33,674 nucleotides of DNA from Chrysochromulina tobinii (lineage: Eukaryota; Haptophyta; Prymnesiales; Chrysochromulinaceae), in contig JWZX01001537.1 in the NCBI GenBank assembly GCA_001275005.1, forward strand, positions 1 through 33,674. Reading direction: 5' to 3'. The position numbers and the translations under genes were made by a program. The notes below the pieces were generated by a model. It was not told the DNA's origin. It saw nothing but the letters and a program-made list of their open reading frames with translations, and made no database searches. Position 1 is the first letter of the stretch; every line of letters starts with the position of its first letter. Shown in pieces: positions 8,808-17,231 of the stretch.

Positions 8808-9518
8808 TTACCTCTCGCCGTCAATGGTCGCGCTCCGGGTGCAAATCTCGTTGATCGCACCCCACACCTCTCGCTTCCCCAAGCCCGTGACACTAGACAG
8901 CGCGATGGGCTGGTCGGACGGCAGCGCGAGGCTCTCACGTAGGTACTCAAGGCTGCTCTGCAGGGCTTGCTTGGCAAGCTTATCAGCCTTTGTGGCGACC
9001 ACCAGCGTGCTCTTCGCCTCCGCCTCGAGAAAATCGAGGAGCTGCGCGTCCGACTCCTGCGGATCGCGCTGTGCGTCTACGAAGAGCACCGCCAGCTTGA
9101 GCTCCTCGCGCCGGCGCATGTACGCCTCAATCTGCTTTCTCCAGTCGTCCTGCATTTCCTTGGACACCTTAGCGTAGCCATAGCCTGGCAGGTCGGTGAT
9201 GGTGCACACATTGCCCAGGCGGTAGAGATTGATGAGGCGTGTGCTACCAGGCGTCTTGGAGACCTTTGCAATCTTCTTATTCGGGCGACCGGCGAGCGTA
9301 TTAAGCGCGGAGGATTTGCCCACGTTCGAGCGGCCAGCAAGTGTGAACTCAGGTAGCCTCAGGGAGGGCATGTCCTGCACGCGCACGTACGAGCCAACAA
9401 AAACGATGCCTTCCCGTTCCGCTGCATTCGCCCACGAGACGATGCCGGCACGCGGCGGCAGACACCGCGGTCGCAAAATTGCCAGCGCGCTGGCAAGGCC
9501 GCCCACGACCCCGACCAT
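8808..9518 (-). CDS. engB: EngB/YsxC-type ribosome-biogenesis GTPase, probably organellar
   Basis: The gene encodes about 236 aa from ATG 9518 (a longer open frame upstream starts only with TTG). All TRAFAC GTPase motifs are present: G1 GRSNVGKS (62-69), the KTPGST stretch covering G2, G3 DLPGYGYA (109-116), G4 TKADK (176-180) and G5 SSVTG (208-212). DLPGYGYA is diagnostic of the EngB/YihA family, which assists large ribosomal subunit assembly. The leader MVGVVGGLASALAIL followed by a basic Pro-rich stretch looks like a signal peptide plus transit segment. That fits import into a plastid bounded by ER-type membranes, although mitochondrial targeting cannot be excluded. The gene is single-exon and convergent with the preceding one. 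Confidence 0.85.
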   Translation of the reverse strand: MVGVVGGLASALAILRPRCLPPRAGIVSWANAAEREGIVFVGSYVRVQDMPSLRLPEFTLAGRSNVGKSSALNTLAGRPNKKIAKVSKTPGSTRLINLYRLGNVCTITDLPGYGYAKVSKEMQDDWRKQIEAYMRRREELKLAVLFVDAQRDPQESDAQLLDFLEAEAKSTLVVATKADKLAKQALQSSLEYLRESLALPSDQPIALSSVTGLGKREVWGAINEICTRSATIDGER

Positions 9519-9954
9519 GACAAAGACCGGCTCAAGCGTTTTCCTCCGCGCCCACACAGTCTCCACGAGTCTCCAACGATCTCCGAAAGTACCCCCCCAA
9601 AAGGTCAAGGGCGCGCTAGATTACGTGCTTGCTCATTCGAAAACATACGGCCGCAGGTAGCGGTCGGCTCCAGGGCTGCTGCACAGCGGGCTGCGGCTGT
9701 TGAGTCGGCCGCGGATTCGGTCATCGCGCGTTCGTGCGGGTGCGTTGGTGGGTTGGGATGGTTGTGAGGTTCGTCTGTGTGATCCTTCAGTGTCCCGGTT
9801 CCCCCGATGAAATTTTACCGGTATCGGCTCGCTGCTCGCAAGTGGGAGCACACAAAGCACAATGCGGGAGTTCATTAGGCATAGCAAAAACCCGCCACAG
9901 CCTGCTGGCCGCCTCACGTAGAGGCGCGTCCCGAACCGAGGGTGTTTGCTCCGC
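9519..9954. promoter_or_regulatory. divergent spacer between EngB and rhodopsin genes
   Basis: This 436-bp region lies between head-to-head starts and presumably contains both promoters. It could also hold a 5' exon of the EngB leader. I see no repeat or clear core promoter element. Confidence 0.35.
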
Positions 9955-10926
9955 ATGTTCGCTACTGCGGGGGTACTCATCATGCTCGTGCTCTACACGA
10001 TGTTCCTCCTTGGTGTCCTTTCCGGCTGGTTGTGGCTCCCATTTTCCCTTGAAGCGACGCTGTCCAAGATTGTACCAGGGATCGCTGCGTCCTTCTTCAC
10101 CTGCAGCGTGTTGTCCATGCGGGAACTATGCAGTGGTGCGGTCGTTGGCTGGCCGTACTTCAAGGTCCAACCTGTTGACCCAGAGATTACGAATTTGATG
10201 GCGACGCCGGTCGCCCTTTTCAGCGCACTTCTCATTCAGGGCGTTCTGCAGGTCATGTCGAGCGCGAACAGTCAGACTTTGTTGGTCACGCCCGCGTTGG
10301 TTGTGCACGTGGTCGCCACCCTCTTCTACACGTGGCAAGCCTTTGCCCCATCACCGTGCGAGCTGCAGTGTTGCTGGCCACTCGCTAGAGCAGGCATCAA
10401 CCCACTGCACAGTGCCCTCTGGATGTCGTCCGTCAGCAGTCAAGTGATGACGCTGTACGGGTTGAGCCAGAGCCTGCAGTCTGCGCCGTCCACCACCACG
10501 CTAGTCGCGGTCACGGGCCAGCGGCGCGTGTGCTTTGCGTTGCTTTGCGTGTCGACCATGCTCATCTCTGGTGCCTTCGCTGACGGCTACCTCCGTGATG
10601 AGCGCGTGAGCATAGCCATGGCGTTTGTGAGCTTCGTCGCGTTCTACGCGCTGCTGTTTACGGGCATCTACCTTCCACTCGTCGACTGCTACTCACACGC
10701 GGTGCTCTCCGACAACCCCAGGCGCAAGAAGAGCGCCACGAGCTACCGCGCGGTCTGCGCCTATCTCGTCCTCGCGTGGCACAGCTTCCCGATCGTTTGG
10801 ACAGCGAATGTTCTGGGTAAAGCGACGCGCACCCAGATCGAGATAGGCTACATCATTTGCGACGTCCTCGCGAAGTTTCTGCCGCCGTCGCTCTATTTGA
10901 CAGTGGCCACGTCCAGAACCAGATAG
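9955..10926 (+). CDS. divergent microbial (type 1) rhodopsin with N-terminal extra helix
   Basis: The gene encodes 323 aa, intronless, from ATG 9955. It is strongly hydrophobic, with helices near residues 5-28, 83-102, 108-127, 151-172, 191-208, 217-242, 265-284 and 294-316. The last two match microbial rhodopsin helices F and G: WHSFPIVW (275-282) aligns with the WxxYPxxW retinal pocket, and DVLAK (303-307) gives the retinal Schiff-base Lys307 with Asp303 four residues before it. The W-to-K spacing is two residues shorter than in bacteriorhodopsin. Helix C is unusual: around Trp156 the arginine and primary aspartate positions appear as His152 and Leu155, and no proton-donor acid is seen. A proton pump is therefore unlikely; a sensor, channel or light-regulated role is inference. 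At least one additional N-terminal hydrophobic helix precedes the seven-helix bundle. Confidence 0.66.
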   Translation: MFATAGVLIMLVLYTMFLLGVLSGWLWLPFSLEATLSKIVPGIAASFFTCSVLSMRELCSGAVVGWPYFKVQPVDPEITNLMATPVALFSALLIQGVLQVMSSANSQTLLVTPALVVHVVATLFYTWQAFAPSPCELQCCWPLARAGINPLHSALWMSSVSSQVMTLYGLSQSLQSAPSTTTLVAVTGQRRVCFALLCVSTMLISGAFADGYLRDERVSIAMAFVSFVAFYALLFTGIYLPLVDCYSHAVLSDNPRRKKSATSYRAVCAYLVLAWHSFPIVWTANVLGKATRTQIEIGYIICDVLAKFLPPSLYLTVATSRTR

Positions 10927-11199
10927 TCCATCGCTCTACTTGAACGTGGCCACGTATACCGCGCACCGCGGCTCCGTAGAGAGCCACCGACAGCGACAAC
11001 CTGGCGAGCCGCCGTCGTTTTGTGTGTGTAACAAGATGCACGAGCTCTCGAACTATCCCCCAGGGAGGTGCCGTAGGGTTTCACACCTGTGCCTTAATTA
11101 GTTACGTGTGAAATTAAAGTTGAGGTCACATTTGCTGCGAATTAATTGCGGGAAACTCGATGTCGACAGTGCGAAGGTCGACTCCCTCGACTCCCCTCG

Positions 11200-13111
11200 A
11201 TGTCGACTGCGATGATGTTGATGCTCCTGATGTTCTCGGTGCAAGGGAGTGTTTGCGCACTCATGAAAGTTCCATTTGTCACATCTGCCAGAGCCAATGC
11301 GCCTTCTACTATGAGCCGCGTGGATTCCAGCGCCTGGCCCATAAGATGCACGACGCCTGGAAGCAGCCGCCGCTGTGATTCGCCAATGTGCGCTCTGTCC
11401 CGCGGACCAATGTTTTCGCCGATGTTCTCAAGAGCCCGGGCTGTTCCGCAGACGGACTTGCTGCCTCGTATACCCGGGTCTCCGTCCCGCAACCGCAAAC
11501 CGGTCGTCAAGACCCCTGGCTATTTGACCACTGGTCCAATTCTGCTCTCGTGGATCGGCGCCATTGTGACTCTGATCTTGCAAGCATCGCTCACCGACTG
11601 GGCACAGCTCGGGCTGGATGCGCAAGCGACTTTTGGCTTTCTTTCAAATGACCCCACCTTGCAACGCGTTGCGATGTACTCATGCATCTTCGTATCCGCC
11701 TTCGGTTGGAGCGCTGCGGTTATGCCACGACTGCTACCCCCGAAGCAGTCGCAGCCAGATGCCGACGGGAAGACAGTCTCCCTTGAGGTGCCTCTCCGGA
11801 GCCCGAGCAGCATGGTGCAGCACCCGCTAAATGGAATCGACGCCTCATACATGGCTCTCAACGCGCTCTGCATGCCCGGCCTCTTCTATCACTTCATCTG
11901 CCTGATGCGCTCCTTCGGCCTTGACTTCGCCTCGCCGCCTATGTTCGGCATCTACCCCGAATCCCCATTCGAACTCGTGACACAGACATTGCCGGAACTG
12001 GTGGTTGCAGTGCCGCTCTACATGGTGAGCTACGAGTTCGTGTACTATTGGTGGCATCGCGCCATGCATGTTTCGCCCATCCTGTACAAGTGGGTGCACC
12101 GGCTCCCTCGGCTCTGATTGCCTCTGATGGTCGCTGATTGCATAGTCTCTGATGGCCTCTGATGGCCTCTGATGGCCTCGGATGACCCCCCTTTTCAGGT
12201 GGGTGCACCGGCACCACCACCAGCAGACGTACCCCGACCGCGGCCTCGTGGACACCTTCAACACGTGCTGCATCGAGTCGCAAGTGGGCCTCTACATGCA
12301 GCTGGGCGTGCTGTGGGCCTTCGATCGTGGCCTTGGGTACTCCAGCCTACCAGGCGCCATCTGGTTCTTCAGCATCGCAGGCTTGCTCTCTGTGCTCTCG
12401 CACGACAACATGGATCGCGCCTTGCCCTTTGATCTCTGGCGAGCAGACGAGCATCACATGCATCATGCGATTGCCAAATGCAATTACGCCCCATACACAA
12501 CGCTGTGGGACCGCGTCTTTGGGACGTATAAGGAATTCGAAGTGAAGCCCGTCACGGCGCCCCGCGAGCTACTACCGGAAGAGGCGATGGCGATTGCTTT
12601 CCTTCCGGTAGTAGCACGCGAACGCGAACCAGAAGGGTCGATGGCACTCGCCCCGATGCGCATCACCGTGTCGGACAGCGCCACCGCTGCTGCCGTGCCG
12701 CCGCTGGCAGAGCGAGAGAGGGAGATTGCAATCTCGAGAGAGAGTGAGATTGCGCGCTTGTCGGAACGCATCTGGAAGGCGGTCCATCACCGCCTTGGCA
12801 TCAGCGACGTCGCAAAAGAAGATGCGATGGAGATGAAAATGAGCCTCGCAAAAGAAGATGCCATCGGCGAGGACCGAGATGACCTCAATGACCTCATGGA
12901 CAGGTCCGCTGACAACGGCCGTCTCAACGGCTACTGCGACGAAGACGACGAGGCCTGCCGCCTCGAGGATCAGCTTGAACGTTCGCAGCTGGTCGATGGC
13001 GATAACATGGTAAAAATGCGAGGGCTCGCCTGGGGCTCCGCCTCGATCATCACCACGCTGCTGTTGTTGTTTGCTGCAATGATGATTTCCTCCGAGAGCC
13101 CGGCGCTCTGA
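11200..13111 (+). CDS. fatty acid hydroxylase / sterol desaturase superfamily enzyme
   Basis: Exons are 11200-12089 and 12199-13111, 600 aa in total. The start ATG 11200 gives a hydrophobic leader (MSTAMMLMLLMFSVQG) that may be a signal peptide. The histidine clusters that bind a di-iron centre are HRAMH, then HRHHH (formed across the splice junction), and DEHHMHH, the HxxxH, HxxHH and HHxHH pattern of PF04116. Hydrophobic helices surround them, so it is an integral membrane enzyme, probably in the ER or a plastid envelope. Substrate could be a sterol, fatty acid or sphingoid base; this cannot be told. The C-terminal third (from about residue 440) is an acidic, repeat-containing extension (AKEDAMEMKMSLAKEDAI) ending in another hydrophobic helix, not usual for the family. 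Confidence 0.8.
12090..12198 (+). other. intron, introner family B, CTGAT decamer array
   Basis: This is a 109-nt GT-AG intron in phase 2. GTGGGTGCACCGGC at 12090-12103 is repeated at the start of the next exon (12199-12212). The core is a run of about 10-bp units based on CTCTGATGGC, three of them perfect and consecutive, ending in a TTTTCAG acceptor. Splicing creates the second histidine box (K-W-V-H-R-H-H-H). Confidence 0.85.
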
Positions 13112-13184
13112 GAGAGGCAATGGAGACCCTTGTACTTATACTCGAGTTCACCACGCTCGACGCTGCCCACTGTTTCAGCGTTGA

Positions 13185-13214
13185 TCCAAAGGGGAGTGGT
13201 CCAAAGGGGAGTGG
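13185..13214. repeat. 15-bp tandem duplication upstream of the MAP kinase
   Basis: TCCAAAGGGGAGTGG is repeated twice head to tail in the spacer about 140 bp before the kinase start. It could be a promoter element or a simple duplication. Confidence 0.75.
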
Positions 13215-13353
13215 TCTACTATTTTATCCCCCCTGTTTGAGATATGCAAAAATTTCTCCTTCACAAGTTTAGTTTCCAAAAATAGAGCTCCACAAACGTA
13301 AACCGAGCACACAATCCGCCCGTCGACCGCCCGTCCCCAACAGCCTCGAGACC

Positions 13354-13686
13354 ATGGGCGGACATGATTCTTCGATCATGGTGCTATCCTCTTGCGCGCA
13401 AGTCACAACGTCCTGGCTACCGCGCTCCATCTACGTTCTGCTTCGCAAGATGATTCCATCACTGCCGAGCTCAGACCAGTGCCTCGAATACTCGAGTACT
13501 TCGGCCGGCAGCGCCTACGCCACCGCAGTCGACTGTGATGTTCGTAAGCAATCGCAGCAGCTGCCGCCGCCCTCGTCCAATCCACCACACCATTCTCATC
13601 AGCCGCTACATCATCATCATCATCATCAACAGCAGCAGCAGCAGCAGCAGCAGTGGCAGCATCGGCAGCAACGGCAGCAGGAACAT

Positions 13687-13717
<31 letters not shown>

Positions 13718-15264
13718 AGCCCAAATCGCCGCAGTGGCCGAGCAAAGCCTCGCAGCAGCCCGCGCCCGTGCCAGCATCGTGGCAGCCGGAGATTGACGCA
13801 GAACAGGCAGCGCCACCACCGCCGCCGCCGCCGCCACCACCACCGCCGCCGCCGACGACGACGACGATGACGCCCTCGCTGTACACAAGTCGCTCATACG
13901 TCATCGATGGGCTCAGTTTCGAGGTGGACGCCCGCTACACGATCAGGTCGATGGTGGGTAAGGGAGCGTACGGCCTCGTCTGTGCCGGCGAGGACACACG
14001 ACCGCCGCCCGAGACGGAACCGACGGCCAGCAGCAGTTCCGTAGTCCCTTCGAGCAGCGACAACTCGTTCGACGCGCGTACGCCGGACGCTCAGTACGAC
14101 GCGCGTTCGCCGGGCAACCACGCGGCCGCGGAAGCTGCGTCGACCAGGGCCAGGCCGGCGCCGGCGATGGTGGCGGTTAAGAAGGTGCTCGACCCCTTTC
14201 ACGACCACACTGACTGCAAGCGGCTTCTGCGGGAGGTTCGTCTGTTACGCTCGCTACGCCACCCGAACGTGCTCCACTTGACCGACCTGATGCCACCGCC
14301 CTCGCTCTCGCTCGCCGACTGGACCGACGTGTACCTCGTCACGAGGCTCTTCGATACGAATCTGCACCGTGTCATCTACTCGGGTCATACGCTCACGGAC
14401 GCGCATGTGCAGTACATCCTGTGGCAAGTCTTCCGCGCGCTCCGGTACCTGCACACGGCAGGCGTGGTGCACCGCGATATGAAACCGACCAACCTGCTGC
14501 TCAATCGAGACTGCGAGCTTGCCCTCGCCGACTTCGGTCTTGCGCGCTTGCTTATCCCATACAGCGGCGAGCCACACGTCGCTGTCGGCCACCGACGCGG
14601 CGGCAGTGGCGGTGGCGGCGGCGGCGGCGGCGGCGAGGGGGACACACCGCCGGCAGAGCCACGCTCGAAGTCAGGCCAGCTCACGAGGTACGTTGTCACG
14701 CGATGGTATCGCGCACCCGAGCTCCTCGTACAGAATCGTGTGTACGACTTCAAGGTGGACATGTGGTCGGTGGGCTGCATCCTCGCCGAGCTACTCGGGG
14801 TGAAGGCTCTTTTCCCTGGGAAGGACTCGCTGCACCAGCTGCGGCTCGTGGTTGAGCAGCTTGGCGTGCCCACGCCCGAGGAGCTGCTCGGGATCCACAA
14901 TGAGCAAGCCGTGCAATACATTCGAAACCTCGTCCCTCGTGATCCCGCGGGCGCATCGCCCGCGGCGGCCGCCGAGCGCTTCGCGCGCCTCTATCCGCAG
15001 GCGCACCCCCTCCTCCTCGACCTGCTGGCACAGTTGCTTCACTTCGACCCGAAGAAACGGCCGAGCGCTGCCGAGGCTCTCGCACATCCGTACCTTGCCG
15101 CCTATCGTGACGCGCCCGAAGAGGTTCTGCCCATCCCCGAGATTGAGATGGGATTCGAGAGCGAGGCGCCCACTAAGGAAACCCTGCGTCAACTGATCTG
15201 GGAAGAGGTGCTGCGCTACCACCCGCATCTCGCGCGGCCCCTGCCAGGCTCGCGCACTACCTAA
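13354..15264 (+). CDS. MAP kinase with TRY activation motif and low-complexity N-terminus
   Basis: The gene encodes 636 aa, single exon; ATG 13354 sits in ACCATGG context. Residues about 65-170 are low complexity: His, Gln and Pro runs. The kinase domain spans about 194-590, with a glycine loop GKGAYGLV, ATP-binding lysine in VAVKK, catalytic HRDMKPTN, DFG, and the CMGC/MAPK signature RWYRAPE. The dual-phosphorylation site reads T-R-Y instead of T-E-Y, T-P-Y, T-G-Y or T-D-Y. Two insertions are unusual: about 55 residues between the glycine loop and the lysine, and a Gly/Glu-rich stretch of about 45 residues between DFG and TRY. All catalytic residues are present, so it should be active. A C-terminal acidic segment (PIPEIEMGFE) follows the fold. 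Confidence 0.85.
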
Positions 15265-15885
15265 GTAAAGTACCCGATACGACTTCGTGGTCGCAGCATA
15301 CGCTCATCGCATGGCAGTAGGTGTTGAGTGTTTGTCTTGGTGGGCGTCATGCTCATGGCGCGTGATGCATGGGAGTTATACGCGGTTGTATACTGCCGTC
15401 GTATCCTCTCACGAGATGGTGCCGTCGCCACTCGGCTGGTGGGCCGTGGGCGGGTCGGCGCGCGTCCGGGCGCCGGCCCAGTTCATCTCCTGCATGTTAT
15501 ATCGTTTGCGGTTTGGCCGCGGGCGACCAGACCCCGGCGCCAGCCCGGGACCGCACGCGCGCCCCCCGCGCCCGCTCGGCTCGCCGGGGCCCAACCCGGG
15601 GATGTCAAACGCCGACGACGCCCCCTCGAACGGTAGTAGCTAGTACGGTACCGCTCGTCGAAGCTAACGTTCTGACTTCCGTTGAGCGCATGGCGACCCA
15701 TTGATACTAGCAGCTCTTAAGAGCAACCTTTCAATATAGAAATATAGGTACTAAAAAGGCAGAGGCACTCGTGATAGGCTTCGTCAGAGTAATTATTGGG
15801 CGGCGTCCGCGGTCCGGTCGCGGCGTCCGGTCGCAGCGGTTCCGAGCACCGAGGTTGGGCATAGCTCGCTGTTGGACTTCATCAC
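15265..15885. other. convergent intergenic region, no gene seen
   Basis: This 621-bp spacer lies between convergent genes. It contains very GC-rich runs (about 15520-15600) and an AT-rich stretch near 15730-15755. Small open frames are Arg/Pro/Gly-rich with no recognisable motif. It presumably holds 3' UTRs. Confidence 0.45.
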
Positions 15886-16731
15886 TCATAAACGCTCGCG
15901 TCTGGCCGGCACCGGCGCGAGCGCGTACGTGAGCCACGATTTGCGGTCGGCATCACCCAGGTTGGGTTCGGGTACGGGAGCGAAGAGGCTGGTGCAGGCC
16001 GAGCCGCGATAACGGTCCTCGAGGTAGTCGAGGGCCGTGCGCGCGCCGAAGCACTTGAAGCCCGTCGTAGGGTCCTCGAGATGCGGCAGCGGCGCGGGCA
16101 GGCTGGTGGGCACATGCATGTAGGGAAGCTGCAGCTCGCACAGGCGCTCACGCACGAGACGCGAGCCCTCATCCGGTTCGCAGCCGTGAAGCACGAGGGG
16201 CGTGCTCTCGAGCGCGTCTGCGTGCTGCGACGGGGCTGCCGCCATCAGCCCGGCATTGGGCAGCGGGCGCAACCCACTCGGCGCCGCTAGCAATGCAAAG
16301 CTGAGCGCGAGTGGAAGGACGTTACCATTGAGAATGGCGTCTTCCCGGGGTCGGTCAACATCGGTCCCATAGGAAGACCAAAGATGCTCACAAATCGCTG
16401 CGCTCTGGTTGAGCGTCACTCCGGCGGTGCGGTCCTCGAGGAATGGGAACAGTAGATACCCTCCGAGTGCCTTGATCTTGTGCTTGTGGCGCGCCAACGA
16501 CCCATATGCGCCTTCCAGCCGAAGAGTTTCACGAGGGCAAGGCAGTATTAATGCCCGCAGCCCGAGAACGCACAAGGTCTCCCGCACACGTCGGCAGTAA
16601 GGGGAAGCCTCGTATTCGTAGAGGATAAGCTCGGGCATCGTTAACGGCCCACGCCGCTGCGCCAAGTGAGCGCCGTTCCAGAGCCGCGTCGCCGAAGCCA
16701 ATCGGTGCCATGTGCTCGAGCATGATGACAT
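15886..16731 (-). CDS. tandem GST_N/thioredoxin-fold protein
   Basis: The gene encodes 281 aa from ATG 16731. Two thioredoxin-like GST N-terminal modules are seen. The first (about 33-115) opens with LILYEYEASPYCRRVRE, a glutaredoxin-like CxxC site reduced to SPYC (43-46) with the conserved VRE helix and a following PCPRET. The second (about 175-245) repeats the pattern (LVLHGCEPDEGSRLVRERL) without the active cysteine pair, and has the GFKCFGARTALDYLEDRY end of the fold. The arrangement matches plant and algal chloroplast proteins with paired GST_N domains (for example the At5g03880 type), which are poorly characterised. The N-terminal 30 residues are not an obvious targeting signal, so an upstream exon may be missing. 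A redox or glutathione-binding role is inferred. Confidence 0.7.
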   Translation of the reverse strand: MSSCSSTWHRLASATRLWNGAHLAQRRGPLTMPELILYEYEASPYCRRVRETLCVLGLRALILPCPRETLRLEGAYGSLARHKHKIKALGGYLLFPFLEDRTAGVTLNQSAAICEHLWSSYGTDVDRPREDAILNGNVLPLALSFALLAAPSGLRPLPNAGLMAAAPSQHADALESTPLVLHGCEPDEGSRLVRERLCELQLPYMHVPTSLPAPLPHLEDPTTGFKCFGARTALDYLEDRYRGSACTSLFAPVPEPNLGDADRKSWLTYALAPVPARRERL

Positions 16732-17231
16732 TTCCGGGGCTGCTCGGATTCACAGTCAAAGTTTATAACTCGACACCCAGCCTCTGGGACTTTCCCGTAT
16801 TTGAATTCACTCAATATGTACGAAATTAGCGGTGGCGCAGAATTATCGGCGTGAGCTCTAACACTGAAGTGTTTGAGAGAACTATGAATACAGTCTGTAA
16901 CACGAACGAAGAACGTTACAGCAGTACACGTGAACGGACAAGAAGGCACGAAGCAGGTGCTGCGCTATAAGCGCTACGCACGCGCGCCCAGCCGGGTCCA
17001 CGGCCCTCGCCCCCTTGACCCAATTTGCAAACTCGCGTATTCGACGTCTCTTATCCTAAACTGTACAGTACATTGTATCCCCGGCTTTACAGTTATTACC
17101 GTCCGTCCATCCGCTCGTCTCCGTTCCTAAACAGTGCAGTACCGGTATATTCTCAACAAAATTCCCTCTCCTCGGCACCCCAAATCCCTCTCCTCGGCAC
17201 CCCGTGGCTTCGCCGTCCAAAATAATTATCC
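16732..17231. promoter_or_regulatory. divergent spacer with 19-bp direct repeat
   Basis: This 500-bp spacer lies between head-to-head genes. TCCCTCTCCTCGGCACCCC is present twice (17163-17181, 17185-17203), about 30-70 bp before the EF-hand gene start, inside a pyrimidine-rich stretch. It may be an initiator/5' UTR element or a simple duplication. Confidence 0.45.

Noticed and set aside
8370-8942. 190-codon plus-strand open frame
   Set aside because: It overlaps the 3' end of EngB, is rich in Pro/Arg/Ala, and shows no domain; it is likely a high-GC artefact.
13600-13870. CAT/CAG/CCG trinucleotide runs as a non-coding microsatellite
   Set aside because: They are in frame with the MAP kinase and encode His, Gln and Pro runs, common in algal kinases with low-complexity N-termini.
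15400-15700. Small open frames in the convergent spacer after the TRY kinase
   Set aside because: All are Arg/Pro/Gly-rich, overlap each other in several frames and lack motifs or good start context.
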